Shown: positions 7,336-12,374 of the stretch, piece by piece
Layout of the letters: the number at the start of each line of letters is the position of its first letter
Numbering within the stretch: position 1 is the first letter of the stretch
DNA from: an uncultured Cloacibacillus sp.
Lineage (GTDB): Bacteria; Synergistota; Synergistia; Synergistales; Synergistaceae
Assembly (NCBI GenBank): GCA_900545755.1
Contig: URAG01000066.1
Location: 1-12,558, forward strand
Direction: 5' to 3'
Length of the DNA stretch: 12,558 nucleotides
Made by a program: the position numbers and the translations under genes
The notes under the pieces: generated by a model
What the model was told of the DNA's origin: nothing
The model's database searches: none
The model's input: the letters and a program-made list of their open reading frames with translations, nothing else

Positions 7336-8121
7336 ATGCGCAGGAAATTCATCGCCGGAAACTGGAAGATGAACTACGGACCAGCGGCCACATGTGAATT
7401 TTTTAATAAATTTGGAGAGGAACTGAAAGAAGCTAAAGAGGTACAGGAAGCCGTAGCGGCAGGAACAGAAGAGATTGCCTTCTTTGTCCCAGCAGTTTCG
7501 CTTCTAACTGCGGTAAATACAGCAAAGGAACTGCCCATAATAATAGGTGCAGAAAATATGCATTGGGAGAAGAGCGGAGCTTTTACCGGAGAGACCTCCG
7601 GCCCGATGATTACGGAGATCGGCGCGACTCACGTCCTTATAGGCCACAGCGAGAGACGCCATATCTTCCGCGAGACAGACGAAGAACTCAATAAAAAGGT
7701 ACACGCCGCGATAGAGTGCGGGCTCGTCGCCGTGCTCTGCGTCGGAGAGACGCTCGAAGAGCGCGAGAGCGGAAAGGCCTTCGACATTATGAAGAGACAG
7801 TTTGTCGAAGGGCTCAAAGGGATCGACGGCGAGACGCTCGCGCATAAAATGATAATAGCTTACGAGCCTGTATGGGCTATAGGCACTGGCAAGACGGCTA
7901 GCGACGCGGACGCCGAAGAGGTCTGCGGTTTCATCCGCGGGCTCGCGAAAGAAAATTTCTGCGACAAGACTGCCGACGAGCTCATTATCCTGTACGGCGG
8001 CAGCGTCAAGGCGGACAACACGAAAGGCATAATCTCGCAGCCCGACATCGACGGCGTCCTCGTAGGCGGCGCTTCGCTGAAGCCGGACAGCTTCATGCAG
8101 ATTGTTAAGAACGCACTGTAA
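7336..8121 (+). CDS. tpiA: Triose-phosphate isomerase
   Basis: The 261-aa TIM-barrel enzyme interconverts dihydroxyacetone phosphate and glyceraldehyde-3-phosphate. Motifs: FIAGNWKMN with substrate Lys11 near the N-terminus, IGHSERRHIFRETDEELNKK with the electrophilic His, the catalytic Glu in IAYEPVWAIGTGKTAS (which continues into loop 6), and YGGSVKADN plus VGGASLKPDSF for phosphate binding. An ATG at 7321 is in frame, but the GGAGG at 7323-7327 lies inside that extension and serves ATG 7336 with 8-nt spacing, so 7336 is chosen. It is separated from gap-pgk by a terminator and its own spacer, so it is probably expressed independently. Confidence 0.96.
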   Translation: MRRKFIAGNWKMNYGPAATCEFFNKFGEELKEAKEVQEAVAAGTEEIAFFVPAVSLLTAVNTAKELPIIIGAENMHWEKSGAFTGETSGPMITEIGATHVLIGHSERRHIFRETDEELNKKVHAAIECGLVAVLCVGETLEERESGKAFDIMKRQFVEGLKGIDGETLAHKMIIAYEPVWAIGTGKTASDADAEEVCGFIRGLAKENFCDKTADELIILYGGSVKADNTKGIISQPDIDGVLVGGASLKPDSFMQIVKNAL

Positions 8122-8160
8122 AGGATAACGTTATAAAGAGTAACATAAATAAGGATATTA

Positions 8161-8200
8161 TATGACTTTACAGTCATAAAAAGTCATAGTAAGTCATAGT
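8161..8200. repeat. AGTCATA repeats (inverted pair plus 10-bp tandem)
   Basis: TATGACT (8161-8167) and AGTCATA (8172-8178) form a perfect 7-bp inverted repeat with a 4-bp centre. AGTCATA recurs at 8182 and 8192, giving three copies at 10-bp period (one helical turn). This is the pattern of a cooperative protein-binding site. It lies between tpiA and the shared terminator hairpin. A recombination site is an alternative; no evidence decides. Confidence 0.5.
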
Positions 8201-8214
8201 AAAAAATCAGTATA

Positions 8215-8245
8215 AAGCCCCTCTCGGGATTTTCGAGAGGGGCTT
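8215..8245. terminator. Bidirectional terminator hairpin between tpiA and the M15 peptidase gene
   Basis: AAGCCCCTCTCG (8215-8226) and CGAGAGGGGCTT (8234-8245) form a perfect 12-bp stem with a 7-nt loop. The - strand side continues into TTTATACTGATTTTTT, and the + side is AT-rich without a clean T-run. The two flanking genes converge on it. Confidence 0.75.
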
Positions 8246-8285
8246 ATATAACATAAGATAAATTAGTTATAGGACATCGCCCTTT

Positions 8286-8333
8286 CCAGTCGCGCGGAAG
8301 TGGTGCAATGCTCTTGACTGGATATCGAGATAT
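8286..8333. repeat. Two small inverted repeats downstream of the peptidase gene
   Basis: CCAGTC (8286-8291) pairs with GACTGG (8316-8321) around a 24-nt loop, and ATATC/GATAT (8322-8333) is a 5-bp palindrome directly after it. They sit in the 3' region of the - strand cassette; no function is assigned. Confidence 0.35.
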
Positions 8334-8363
8334 TACACTCGCGGGCGTATATAGTCAATAGGG

Positions 8364-8720
8364 TTATGCGCCGCGGAGGTCTATATGCGTGTAGCCTTTG
8401 CGGTCGTAGGGGAGTGCGCGGAGTGTCGGGACGCAGAACTTGACGAGCGTCGCAATCTCTGATGGGCGCACGCCGTGAACTACGATATCAGCGGCGCGCG
8501 CGGTCAAGTGATTGCTCCGCGGCACGCCGCCGACTTCCGCATTATGTTCCTCGCAACGGTGTCCGCTCGTTATGATAATCGGACGGCCTCCGAGTAGCTC
8601 GCGCAGTTTTTCAAGGCCGTCAATCAGCGCCCGCGGCGGCTCGATTTGCGAGTGACCGCGCCTGCACCGACACGCGAACTCATCAAGCGCGAAGTGCGCG
8701 CTAATCATTCGGCGCGTCAT
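8364..8720 (-). CDS. M15-family zinc D-Ala-D-Ala carboxypeptidase / endolysin-like peptidase
   Basis: The 118-aa protein is a minimal M15A-type peptidase, a family that cleaves peptidoglycan stem peptides and is common among phage endolysins. It shows HFALDEFACRCRRGH at the N-terminus, then TSGHRCEEHNAEVGGVPRSNH, and the closing KGYTHIDLRG. The expected zinc ligands are present: His71, Asp78 (AADIVV) and His112. No signal peptide or membrane segment is visible, so export would need a holin-like partner. ATG at 8720 is preferred to ATG 8732 because GGAG (8727-8730) is then 6 nt upstream. The start lies inside the 3' end of the YvrJ-family gene (20-nt overlap), so translation is probably coupled. 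It is the last gene of the cassette. Confidence 0.82.
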   Translation of the reverse strand: MTRRMISAHFALDEFACRCRRGHSQIEPPRALIDGLEKLRELLGGRPIIITSGHRCEEHNAEVGGVPRSNHLTARAADIVVHGVRPSEIATLVKFCVPTLRALPYDRKGYTHIDLRGA

Positions 8721-8874
8721 GGCGGTCTCCATGCGCGGCGCGTACCGCGATTGTAAGCTCTATCAATGTGCTGTTGAGCGCTTCGAGCTTGCGTTCCATG
8801 CGAACGAGAAGATACGCGGCTACGGCTACGGAAAACATGCCCTCTAGTGCGCCCGTGTTAATTATGTCCTCCAT
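8701..8874 (-). CDS. YvrJ-family small membrane protein
   Basis: A 57-codon gene is easily missed at this length. It starts at ATG 8874 with an excellent AGGAGG site (8883-8888) 8 nt upstream and ends with TAG at 8701-8703. The peptide begins MEDIINTGALEG, has one hydrophobic segment (about residues 13-24, FSVAVAAYLLVR), and continues into a charged amphipathic helix, RMERKLEALNSTLIELT, with heptad spacing suited to coiled-coil assembly. This matches the YvrJ family known from Bacillus and clostridial genomes (a short helix ending in YLLVRxE, then a coiled segment), whose function is unknown. Size and topology are holin-like. It overlaps the M15 peptidase start by 20 nt and follows the DUF2922 gene by 78 nt. 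Confidence 0.8.
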   Translation of the reverse strand: MEDIINTGALEGMFSVAVAAYLLVRMERKLEALNSTLIELTIAVRAAHGDRHDAPND

Positions 8875-8899
8875 GATAGTAACCTCCTATACGCACAGA

Positions 8900-8925
8900 G
8901 CGGAGGCTTTCGGCCTCTGCTCCGC
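8900..8925 (-). promoter_or_regulatory. Competing hairpins between DUF2922 and yvrJ
   Basis: GAGGC (8903-8907) pairs with GCCTC (8913-8917), and GCGGAG (8900-8905) pairs with CTCCGC (8920-8925); the two stems share bases and exclude each other. The structure ends about 12 nt before the yvrJ ribosome site on the - strand. It may be a transcript-processing or attenuation hairpin inside the operon. Confidence 0.45.
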
Positions 8926-8952
8926 GTCGGGTTGGTGTGTGGGGTTGTACCG

Positions 8953-9192
8953 TTACACGCCGCCGCCGGTGTCTGGCGTGAGCGTGATTTCGGTCGTGGT
9001 GGTTTCGATGAGTTCCGCGCCGTCGCAACTCGCGAGCGTGACCGCGAACGGCTGATTCTCTAAGATATAATCTACTGCGGCCTGTACCTTCGCCGCGCCT
9101 TCGGGTTCTGCAAGCGTCGGGGCGGCGTAGTTCATCGAGACGGTGAAAGATTTACCTGTTTCGGTGAGAAAAACTATCGAGACTTTTTTCAT
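8953..9192 (-). CDS. DUF2922 family small protein
   Basis: The 79-aa product opens MKKVSIVFLTETGKSFTVSMNYAAP and has AAKVQAAVDYILENQPF followed by a beta-rich end, LIETTTTEITL. This is the layout of DUF2922: a beta-hairpin, a helix and two strands in about 70 residues. The biochemical role is unknown. An AAGGA site (9204-9208) precedes the ATG by 11 nt. The C-terminal TPDTGGGV tail is short and flexible. It is the second gene of the DUF1659-DUF2922-YvrJ set, which is often found together in Firmicutes; here the spacing to the preceding gene is 17 nt. Confidence 0.8.
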   Translation of the reverse strand: MKKVSIVFLTETGKSFTVSMNYAAPTLAEPEGAAKVQAAVDYILENQPFAVTLASCDGAELIETTTTEITLTPDTGGGV

Positions 9193-9209
9193 GCTTTACA
9201 CCGTCCTTT

Positions 9210-9428
9210 CTATTCCGTTTCGAGTAGTTCAGTGTCGTACTTTCTGACGGACGCGACGGGGTACTCGAGAAGCTCACCCATTGCGGAGGCGAGACCCGAG
9301 AGAACGTCCGCAGTAGCCGCCGCACCGATGTTGCTCAAAGAGAGCGTTTTCGTTACGGTTTTGCCTTCCTGCTCTCCGAGGGATATCGTGAGAGAGAGGC
9401 GAGAAGATATGTGCTTAAATACTGCCAT
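9210..9428 (-). CDS. DUF1659 family small protein
   Basis: A 72-aa protein whose true start is ATG 9428 (MAVFKHISSRLSLTISLGEQ), because AAGGAG (about 9437-9442) stands 8 nt upstream; an in-frame extension to 9470 runs through the promoter palindromes and is not used. The body, GKTVTKTLSLSNIGAAATADVLSGLASAMGELLEYPV followed by SVRKYDTELLE, fits DUF1659: two strands, the TKTxSxSNI segment, then a long helix. Function is unknown. It is the first gene of a four-gene - strand operon with DUF2922, YvrJ and the M15 peptidase. No membrane segment is seen. Confidence 0.8.
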   Translation of the reverse strand: MAVFKHISSRLSLTISLGEQEGKTVTKTLSLSNIGAAATADVLSGLASAMGELLEYPVASVRKYDTELLETE

Positions 9429-9451
9429 GTCCTCAACTCCTTCAAATGTTG

Positions 9452-9512
9452 TGCAATATTGCATATACACTATAACACAATCATTGTGTATAAGTACGGC
9501 GCTTGTGTATAA
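9452..9512 (-). promoter_or_regulatory. Extended -10 promoter and palindromic operators of the DUF1659 cassette
   Basis: On the - strand TGTTATAGT (9477 down to 9469) is an extended -10 element about 40 nt upstream of the DUF1659 start; no strong -35 is seen. Three sets of symmetric sites surround it: a perfect 12-bp palindrome TGCAATATTGCA (9452-9463); ACACAA/TTGTGT with a 3-bp centre (9475-9489), which touches the -10; and two direct copies of TTGTGTATAA (9484-9493 and 9503-9512) spaced 19 bp apart. This suggests repression by a dimeric regulator. On the + strand TTGTGC-16-TATAAC (9449-9476) and TTGTGT-18-TATAAC (9484-9513) could be divergent promoters firing into the structured region. Confidence 0.6.
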
Positions 9513-9653
9513 CTATCGGAAACAATCTCAATCTAGGCTAGAGGGGTGGACTGTGCGGCTAGGGGTGTGGCCTGTATGGCTACCAGAAAAGAATAACGAA
9601 CATATAAGCATAAAAGAAAAAGAATAGCGGCGGCGGCGGGGAAGTCTCACGAG

Positions 9654-9684
9654 AAAAAACAAAGGTGCGGCGGCGAGCCGCCGC
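9654..9684 (-). terminator. Terminator-like hairpin reading leftward
   Basis: GCGGCGGC (9667-9674) pairs with GCCGCCGC (9677-9684) over 8 bp with a tight 2-nt gap. On the - strand the stem is followed by ACCTTTGTTTTTT (down to 9654). This would end a leftward transcript coming from the structured region, but no such transcript is established. Confidence 0.45.
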
Positions 9685-9808
9685 TTCTGTGCTATGCGTG
9701 AAAGTCGCTTGCACGTGTGCGGCCTCATAACTGCCCGAAAATCGCACGAGGACGCGCGAGGACGAAACGCCGCCGAACGTCCGAAGCTCCCGCTACGCCG
9801 CGCCGCCC

Positions 9809-9964
9809 TGTCGCACAATCCGAGCCTCTCCCGTTGTCGCATAACGTTTGCTATGCCGCGCCCGCCTTCGGCGGTCGTTCGCTACTTACGCGCCTAGTCG
9901 GCGCGTAATCCGCCGACATAGCCGCACATTATGCGACAGCGGGGCCCTCTCCGATTGTGCGACA
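9809..9964. repeat. 156-nt rod-like inverted repeat with iteron-like TGTCGCA(C/T)AA boxes
   Basis: TGTCGCACAATC (9809-9820) is perfectly complementary to 9953-9964, and TGTCGCATAA (9835-9844) to 9929-9938. The interior carries CTATG/CATAG and a central perfect 9-bp hairpin, TTACGCGCC (9886-9894) with GGCGCGTAA (9900-9908). The box TGTCGCA(C/T)AA thus occurs twice per arm at a 26-bp offset, four times in all. It could fold as one long RNA/DNA rod or act as a set of inverted protein-binding boxes. Confidence 0.7.
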
Positions 9965-10010
9965 AAGCGCGCGGCTCCGCTCCGTTGCTATGACAGACGC
10001 CGCGCCGCCC

Positions 10011-10031
10011 GGTTGCGCGCAAGGCGCAACC
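10011..10031. repeat. 8-bp perfect hairpin
   Basis: GGTTGCGC (10011-10018) and GCGCAACC (10024-10031) enclose a 5-nt loop. It is flanked by two direct copies of AAGCGCGCGGCT (from about 9965 and 10032). Confidence 0.55.
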
Positions 10032-10242
10032 AAGCGCGCGGCTTCGGTGACGGGCAAGGGCTTCGCGCATGTGCGGCCTCATGCGGCGGCTTCTCGCAGT
10101 TCCGCGCCGCCTTTGACGCTTTCCGCGCTTCTGTCTCTTCGGCGGCGCGGGCGCGCTTCGTCTGTTCTGCTGTTCTCACACGCTCGCGCGCCGTGTAGGA
10201 TATCCCGTCCCCCGCCCCGTACCTCAAATATTTTTGCTCGGG

Positions 10243-10265
10243 CTTCGCCCGCTTCGCGGGCTTGC
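10243..10265 (+). repeat. 23-bp GC arm, left copy
   Basis: The 23 bases here are identical to the reverse complement of 11970-11992. The segment contains a CCCGC/GCGGG hairpin with a TTC loop. It is one of the ordered landmarks shared by the two arms around the orphan gene. Confidence 0.75.
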
Positions 10266-10562
10266 CCTCGCGGCGCGGGCTATCCCCACCCCGCCCGCTC
10301 TTTTCGTTCCGCGCGGCCTCTTGGTGCTTCTGCGGCCTTGTCGATTTTCGCGGCCTCGTGTAAATGGTGGCGGTCTCTTGTCGCGTCCGTCGCGTTGCTG
10401 ATTACCGCGGCGGCGGGGTAGTATGGCCTTGAATATAACGAGCCTTGAAATGTTGTAAATTCGGAAAAGCCGAATCAGTCAGAGCCTATAAAGTCAGTGA
10501 TAATCAGTGCTGGCCGCGTTTGCTCTGTAGCCCGGGCGCAGAGCATTATTAACTATTACGGC

Positions 10563-10709
10563 CTCCGCGATAATATCACGGAGACCGCGGAAGATTGTAC
10601 ACGAGGCGCGCCGCCGTCAAGGGTCTGACGAGCGCTCACGCGCCGCGGCGTTGCCGCGCCCTTGACGGCTCATCGTGTGGGCGCTGCTTCTGCGCGAGGC
10701 CGCGGCGAG
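10563..10709 (+). repeat. Structured element, left copy (hairpin + three-way junction + GAGGCCGCGGCGAG tail)
   Basis: The hairpin at 10563-10583 has arms CTCCG/CGGAG and GAT/ATC. After about 26 nt comes a ~62-nt block: outer stem GCCGTCAAGGG (10613-10623) with CCCTTGACGGC (10659-10669), hairpin A GCGC/GCGC (10632-10643, TCAC loop), and hairpin B CGCGGC/GCCGCG (10644-10658, GTT loop). A and B abut each other and B abuts the outer stem, as in a stacked three-way junction. CGAGGCCGCGGCGAG follows at 10695-10709. The inverted right copy at 11653-11778 has the same plan, with about 89% identity in the junction block. Confidence 0.75.
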
Positions 10710-10829
10710 TGTATATCTGCCCTGTATGTTGTCTGTATGTATCATCTGTGAGTGACGGCGAAGCCGCGGCCTATGTCGGCAAGAGTGGCGCAAAACTAGG
10801 CTATGACTGACTTTACGGCACTTTTTACG

Positions 10830-10858
10830 TTGACGTATATCCCCCATAGGGATATAAT
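10830..10858 (+). promoter_or_regulatory. Near-consensus sigma-70 promoter with operator in the spacer
   Basis: TTGACG (10830-10835), a 17-bp spacer, and TATAAT (10853-10858). The spacer and -10 contain a perfect 8-bp inverted repeat, TATATCCC (10836-10843) and GGGATATA (10849-10856), with a 5-bp centre. A repressor bound there would block the promoter directly. It lies 72 bp upstream of the 182-aa gene. Confidence 0.88.
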
Positions 10859-10871
10859 AATAGATAACAAA

Positions 10872-10898
10872 CCGCCCTGTCGGGCTAGGACAGAGCGG
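10872..10898 (+). promoter_or_regulatory. Leader hairpin of the 182-aa gene
   Basis: CCGC/GCGG and CTGTC/GACAG stems separated by one C-A mismatch enclose a 7-nt loop GGGCTAG. It begins about 7 nt after the expected transcription start and has no T-run. It probably stabilises or regulates the mRNA. Confidence 0.55.
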
Positions 10899-10929
10899 CG
10901 AGCACAGACTAATAACGGAGGTATTAGCC

Positions 10930-11478
10930 ATGCAGAATTATCTTACCACGATAACCCCGACACATCTACTGACTTATGACGCGATTGCGGCACTCGGCGC
11001 AACGATGTCTGACGGCGAGTGGAGACAGCTCACGAAACTGCGCGCGCGGCTCATAATGGAGCAGACATTTGAGCGCATACACGACGCACCGCCCGAAGTT
11101 ATCAAGCGACTGCGGAGCACTACGCTTATTGATTGCGGCGTATGCACATCGAAATTCAGTCCGATGTTCAAAATCGGCATGTTCTGCATAACGCGGTTTG
11201 AACATGATAGCCGCAAATGGTATATGGACTGTATGACGCGCTACGAATGGGACGATAAGCGGCGGCGGCAATTCAGTAGTATGCTCTTGGCTTTAGGCTA
11301 TCGAGGCGCGATGTCCATACCTGCGGCGGATAAATATAAACCACATGAAATATATGCGGGCGGTCTGCTCGCGGAGGATTTGGGCTTGTCGGGTCTCGCG
11401 GTATATGCTCAGATATTTACGGGCTTTTGCGCGAATACGCTTGACGTGCTGTCGGAGCATAATTATATCGTCGCATAG
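10930..11478 (+). CDS. Unrecognised 182-aa soluble protein
   Basis: I do not recognise this family. The gene is well supported: the near-consensus promoter at 10830-10858, a GGAGG site (10917-10921) 8 nt before ATG 10930, a clean TAG stop, and an intrinsic terminator about 85 nt downstream. The predicted protein is soluble with no signal peptide. Residues 20-62 look helical (DGEWRQLTKLRARLIMEQTFERIHDAPPEVIKRLR would be one or two helices). Cysteines at 69 and 72 form a CGVC motif, with more at 86 and 101. An aromatic/basic centre follows (WYMDCMTRYEWDDKRRRQF), then a hydrophobic C-terminal helix region (AEDLGLSGLAVYAQIFTGF). CGVC could be a redox pair or half a metal site, but this is only suggestive. 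It is the only credible gene between two inverted structured arms, so a role in handling those elements, or cargo status, are both possible. Confidence 0.82.
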   Translation: MQNYLTTITPTHLLTYDAIAALGATMSDGEWRQLTKLRARLIMEQTFERIHDAPPEVIKRLRSTTLIDCGVCTSKFSPMFKIGMFCITRFEHDSRKWYMDCMTRYEWDDKRRRQFSSMLLALGYRGAMSIPAADKYKPHEIYAGGLLAEDLGLSGLAVYAQIFTGFCANTLDVLSEHNYIVA

Positions 11479-11499
11479 TCTGATAGGCCGCGGCGAGTA

Positions 11500-11508
11500 T
11501 GTTATAAT
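11500..11508 (+). promoter_or_regulatory. Extended -10 promoter element
   Basis: TGTTATAAT (11500-11508) is a perfect TGnTATAAT extended -10; no convincing -35 is seen. It stands 21 nt after the orphan gene stop and would start a transcript near 11515, giving a short RNA ended by the terminator at 11562-11588. Confidence 0.5.
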
Positions 11509-11514
11509 GGGCTT

Positions 11515-11588
11515 GTCGAGGCCGCGGCCTCGTGAGTTTGAGCGATAAAATGCACTGATTGAGTGAGCCGTGATAGGCTCACTTTTTT
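11515..11588 (+). ncRNA. Candidate small RNA (~74 nt) with perfect palindrome
   Basis: Bounded by the extended -10 at 11500-11508 and an intrinsic terminator. It contains a self-complementary 16-mer, CGAGGCCGCGGCCTCG (11517-11532), then a mostly unpaired purine-rich middle (GAGTTTGAGCGATAAAATG), then the terminator stem. The layout is that of a small regulatory RNA. It may instead be only the 3' untranslated region of the upstream gene. Confidence 0.35.
11562..11588 (+). terminator. Intrinsic terminator
   Basis: AGTGAGCC (11562-11569) and GGCTCACT (11576-11583) form a perfect 8-bp stem with a 6-nt loop, followed by six T (11583-11588). It ends the 182-aa gene and/or the candidate small RNA. 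Confidence 0.9.
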
Positions 11589-11652
11589 ATTGCCCGCGCT
11601 CTGAATGTCAATACATTTTCGCGCGCCCGCGATATCGCCCGCGGTCTGCGCG

Positions 11653-11778
11653 CTCGCCGCGGCCTCGACGTGAGCAGTCAAGGGCGCGGCCTCGCCGCGG
11701 GGCGTAAGCCCTCGCAGACCCTTGACGGCGGCGCTGGACGCTTAAAATATCCCGCCGTTGCCGTGATATCATCACGGC
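11653..11778 (-). repeat. Structured element, right copy (inverted relative to the left copy)
   Basis: Read on the - strand: a perfect hairpin with arms GCCGTGAT/ATCACGGC and a 3-nt loop (11778-11760), a 27-nt gap, then the junction block 11732-11672, and finally CGAGGCCGCGGCGAG (11667-11653). In the block the outer stem joins 11719-11729 with 11674-11684 (one mismatch), hairpin A is GGGC/GCCC (11700-11711, TTAC loop on the - strand), and hairpin B is CGCGGC/GCCGCG (11685-11699). Compared with the left copy, hairpin A shows a paired C-G to G-C change that keeps the stem. Confidence 0.75.
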
Positions 11779-11903
11779 GGCGATAATTGTAATCCTGATA
11801 ACTCGTCATAATCTTCGCCGCGGCCTACGTAATCGGCTCAACCTTATCAGCCGCCGCGGTGTACGCATAGGCCGCCCGAAACACGGAGAGGCCGGCAGAA
11901 CGC

Positions 11904-11930
11904 CGCGCCGCCGTAGAGGTAGGCGGCGCG
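11904..11930. repeat. 9-bp perfect hairpin
   Basis: CGCGCCGCC (11904-11912) and GGCGGCGCG (11922-11930) enclose a 9-nt loop. It lies between the 23-bp arm and the junction element of the right copy. Confidence 0.6.
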
Positions 11931-11969
11931 CCGATACCTCGGTGGGGGCGGGGATGCACCGGGCGCGAC

Positions 11970-11992
11970 GCAAGCCCGCGAAGCGGGCGAAG
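11970..11992 (-). repeat. 23-bp GC arm, right copy
   Basis: Exact reverse complement of 10243-10265; see the left copy. The similarity extends loosely into a C-rich ATCCCC..CCCC stretch on the distal side in both copies. Confidence 0.75.
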
Positions 11993-12261
11993 CGGAGCGA
12001 AGCGCAAGGAGAGGGGCGGGGAATGACAGAGGCGGCGAACGGCCAAGGCGGTGCGCCGTGTCGATAACATTGCAGACGTGACCGCGCCGCACGTGAGGCG
12101 CACTCGCGCGAAATCCTGCGTCGGCGCGGAACTACTAGAGCCGCGTAGCCCTGCGGCGCGCAGAGCGCGCGGCTGGGCGTCGCGGCGCACGCCCCGCACG
12201 AGGCACAGCCGAGAGGCGGCGCAGAGCGCGCAGAAGAGCGCCCAAACGCCGAAGAGCGCCG

Positions 12262-12367
12262 CCCGCGTTATCGCGGGACGGAGAGGCAACAAGAGGCCAA
12301 GCGGCGGGACTGAGGCGGCACGATGGCATTGAGCCGCCGAACGTGGCATAAGAGACCTTATGTCACG
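12262..12367. repeat. Array of three hairpins
   Basis: CCCGCG/CGCGGG with TTAT loop (12262-12277); GGCGGC/GCCGCC with 13-nt loop (12314-12338); and an 11-bp stem-loop 12342-12367 built of CGTG/CACG, one G-T wobble and CATAAG/CTTATG around AGAC. They follow each other directly before the very large hairpin. Confidence 0.6.
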
Positions 12368-12374
12368 AGCCGCG

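Larger units (their letters stand above)
9514..10829. other. Long GC-rich, hairpin-dense region without credible protein genes (left arm)
   Basis: About 1.3 kb. Open frames exist on both strands, but their translations are Ala/Arg/Ser/Pro-rich, overlap each other, have no ribosome sites and contain no recognisable domain. Instead the DNA contains a series of stem-loops, listed separately: 9667-9684, 9809-9964, 9886-9908, 10011-10031, 10243-10265, 10563-10583 and 10610-10672. Landmarks match the region 11653-12462 in inverted orientation. I see no tRNA, rRNA, IS element or CRISPR. Confidence 0.6.

Noticed and set aside
8286-8345. Possible tRNA or tRNA remnant
   Set aside because: No acceptor/T-loop signature (no GTTCRA-type sequence, no CCA-side pairing); only a 6-bp inverted repeat.
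9210-9470. Longer start for the DUF1659 gene at 9470
   Set aside because: The extra 14 codons run through the promoter -10 and palindromes; ATG 9428 has the proper ribosome site.
9957-10421. 154-codon open frame on the + strand, and the overlapping frames at 9848-10227
   Set aside because: Low-complexity Ala/Arg/Ser translation, several mutually overlapping frames, and stems dictate the sequence; typical of GC-rich noncoding DNA.
10610-10672. Hammerhead ribozyme, suggested by CTGACGAG at 10625-10632
   Set aside because: The required GAAA after stem II is missing and the inverted copy lacks the CUGANGA core, so it cannot be a hammerhead.
11825-12349. 174-codon open frame on the - strand
   Set aside because: Ala/Arg/Leu-rich low-complexity translation across several perfect hairpins, no ribosome site, no family resemblance.
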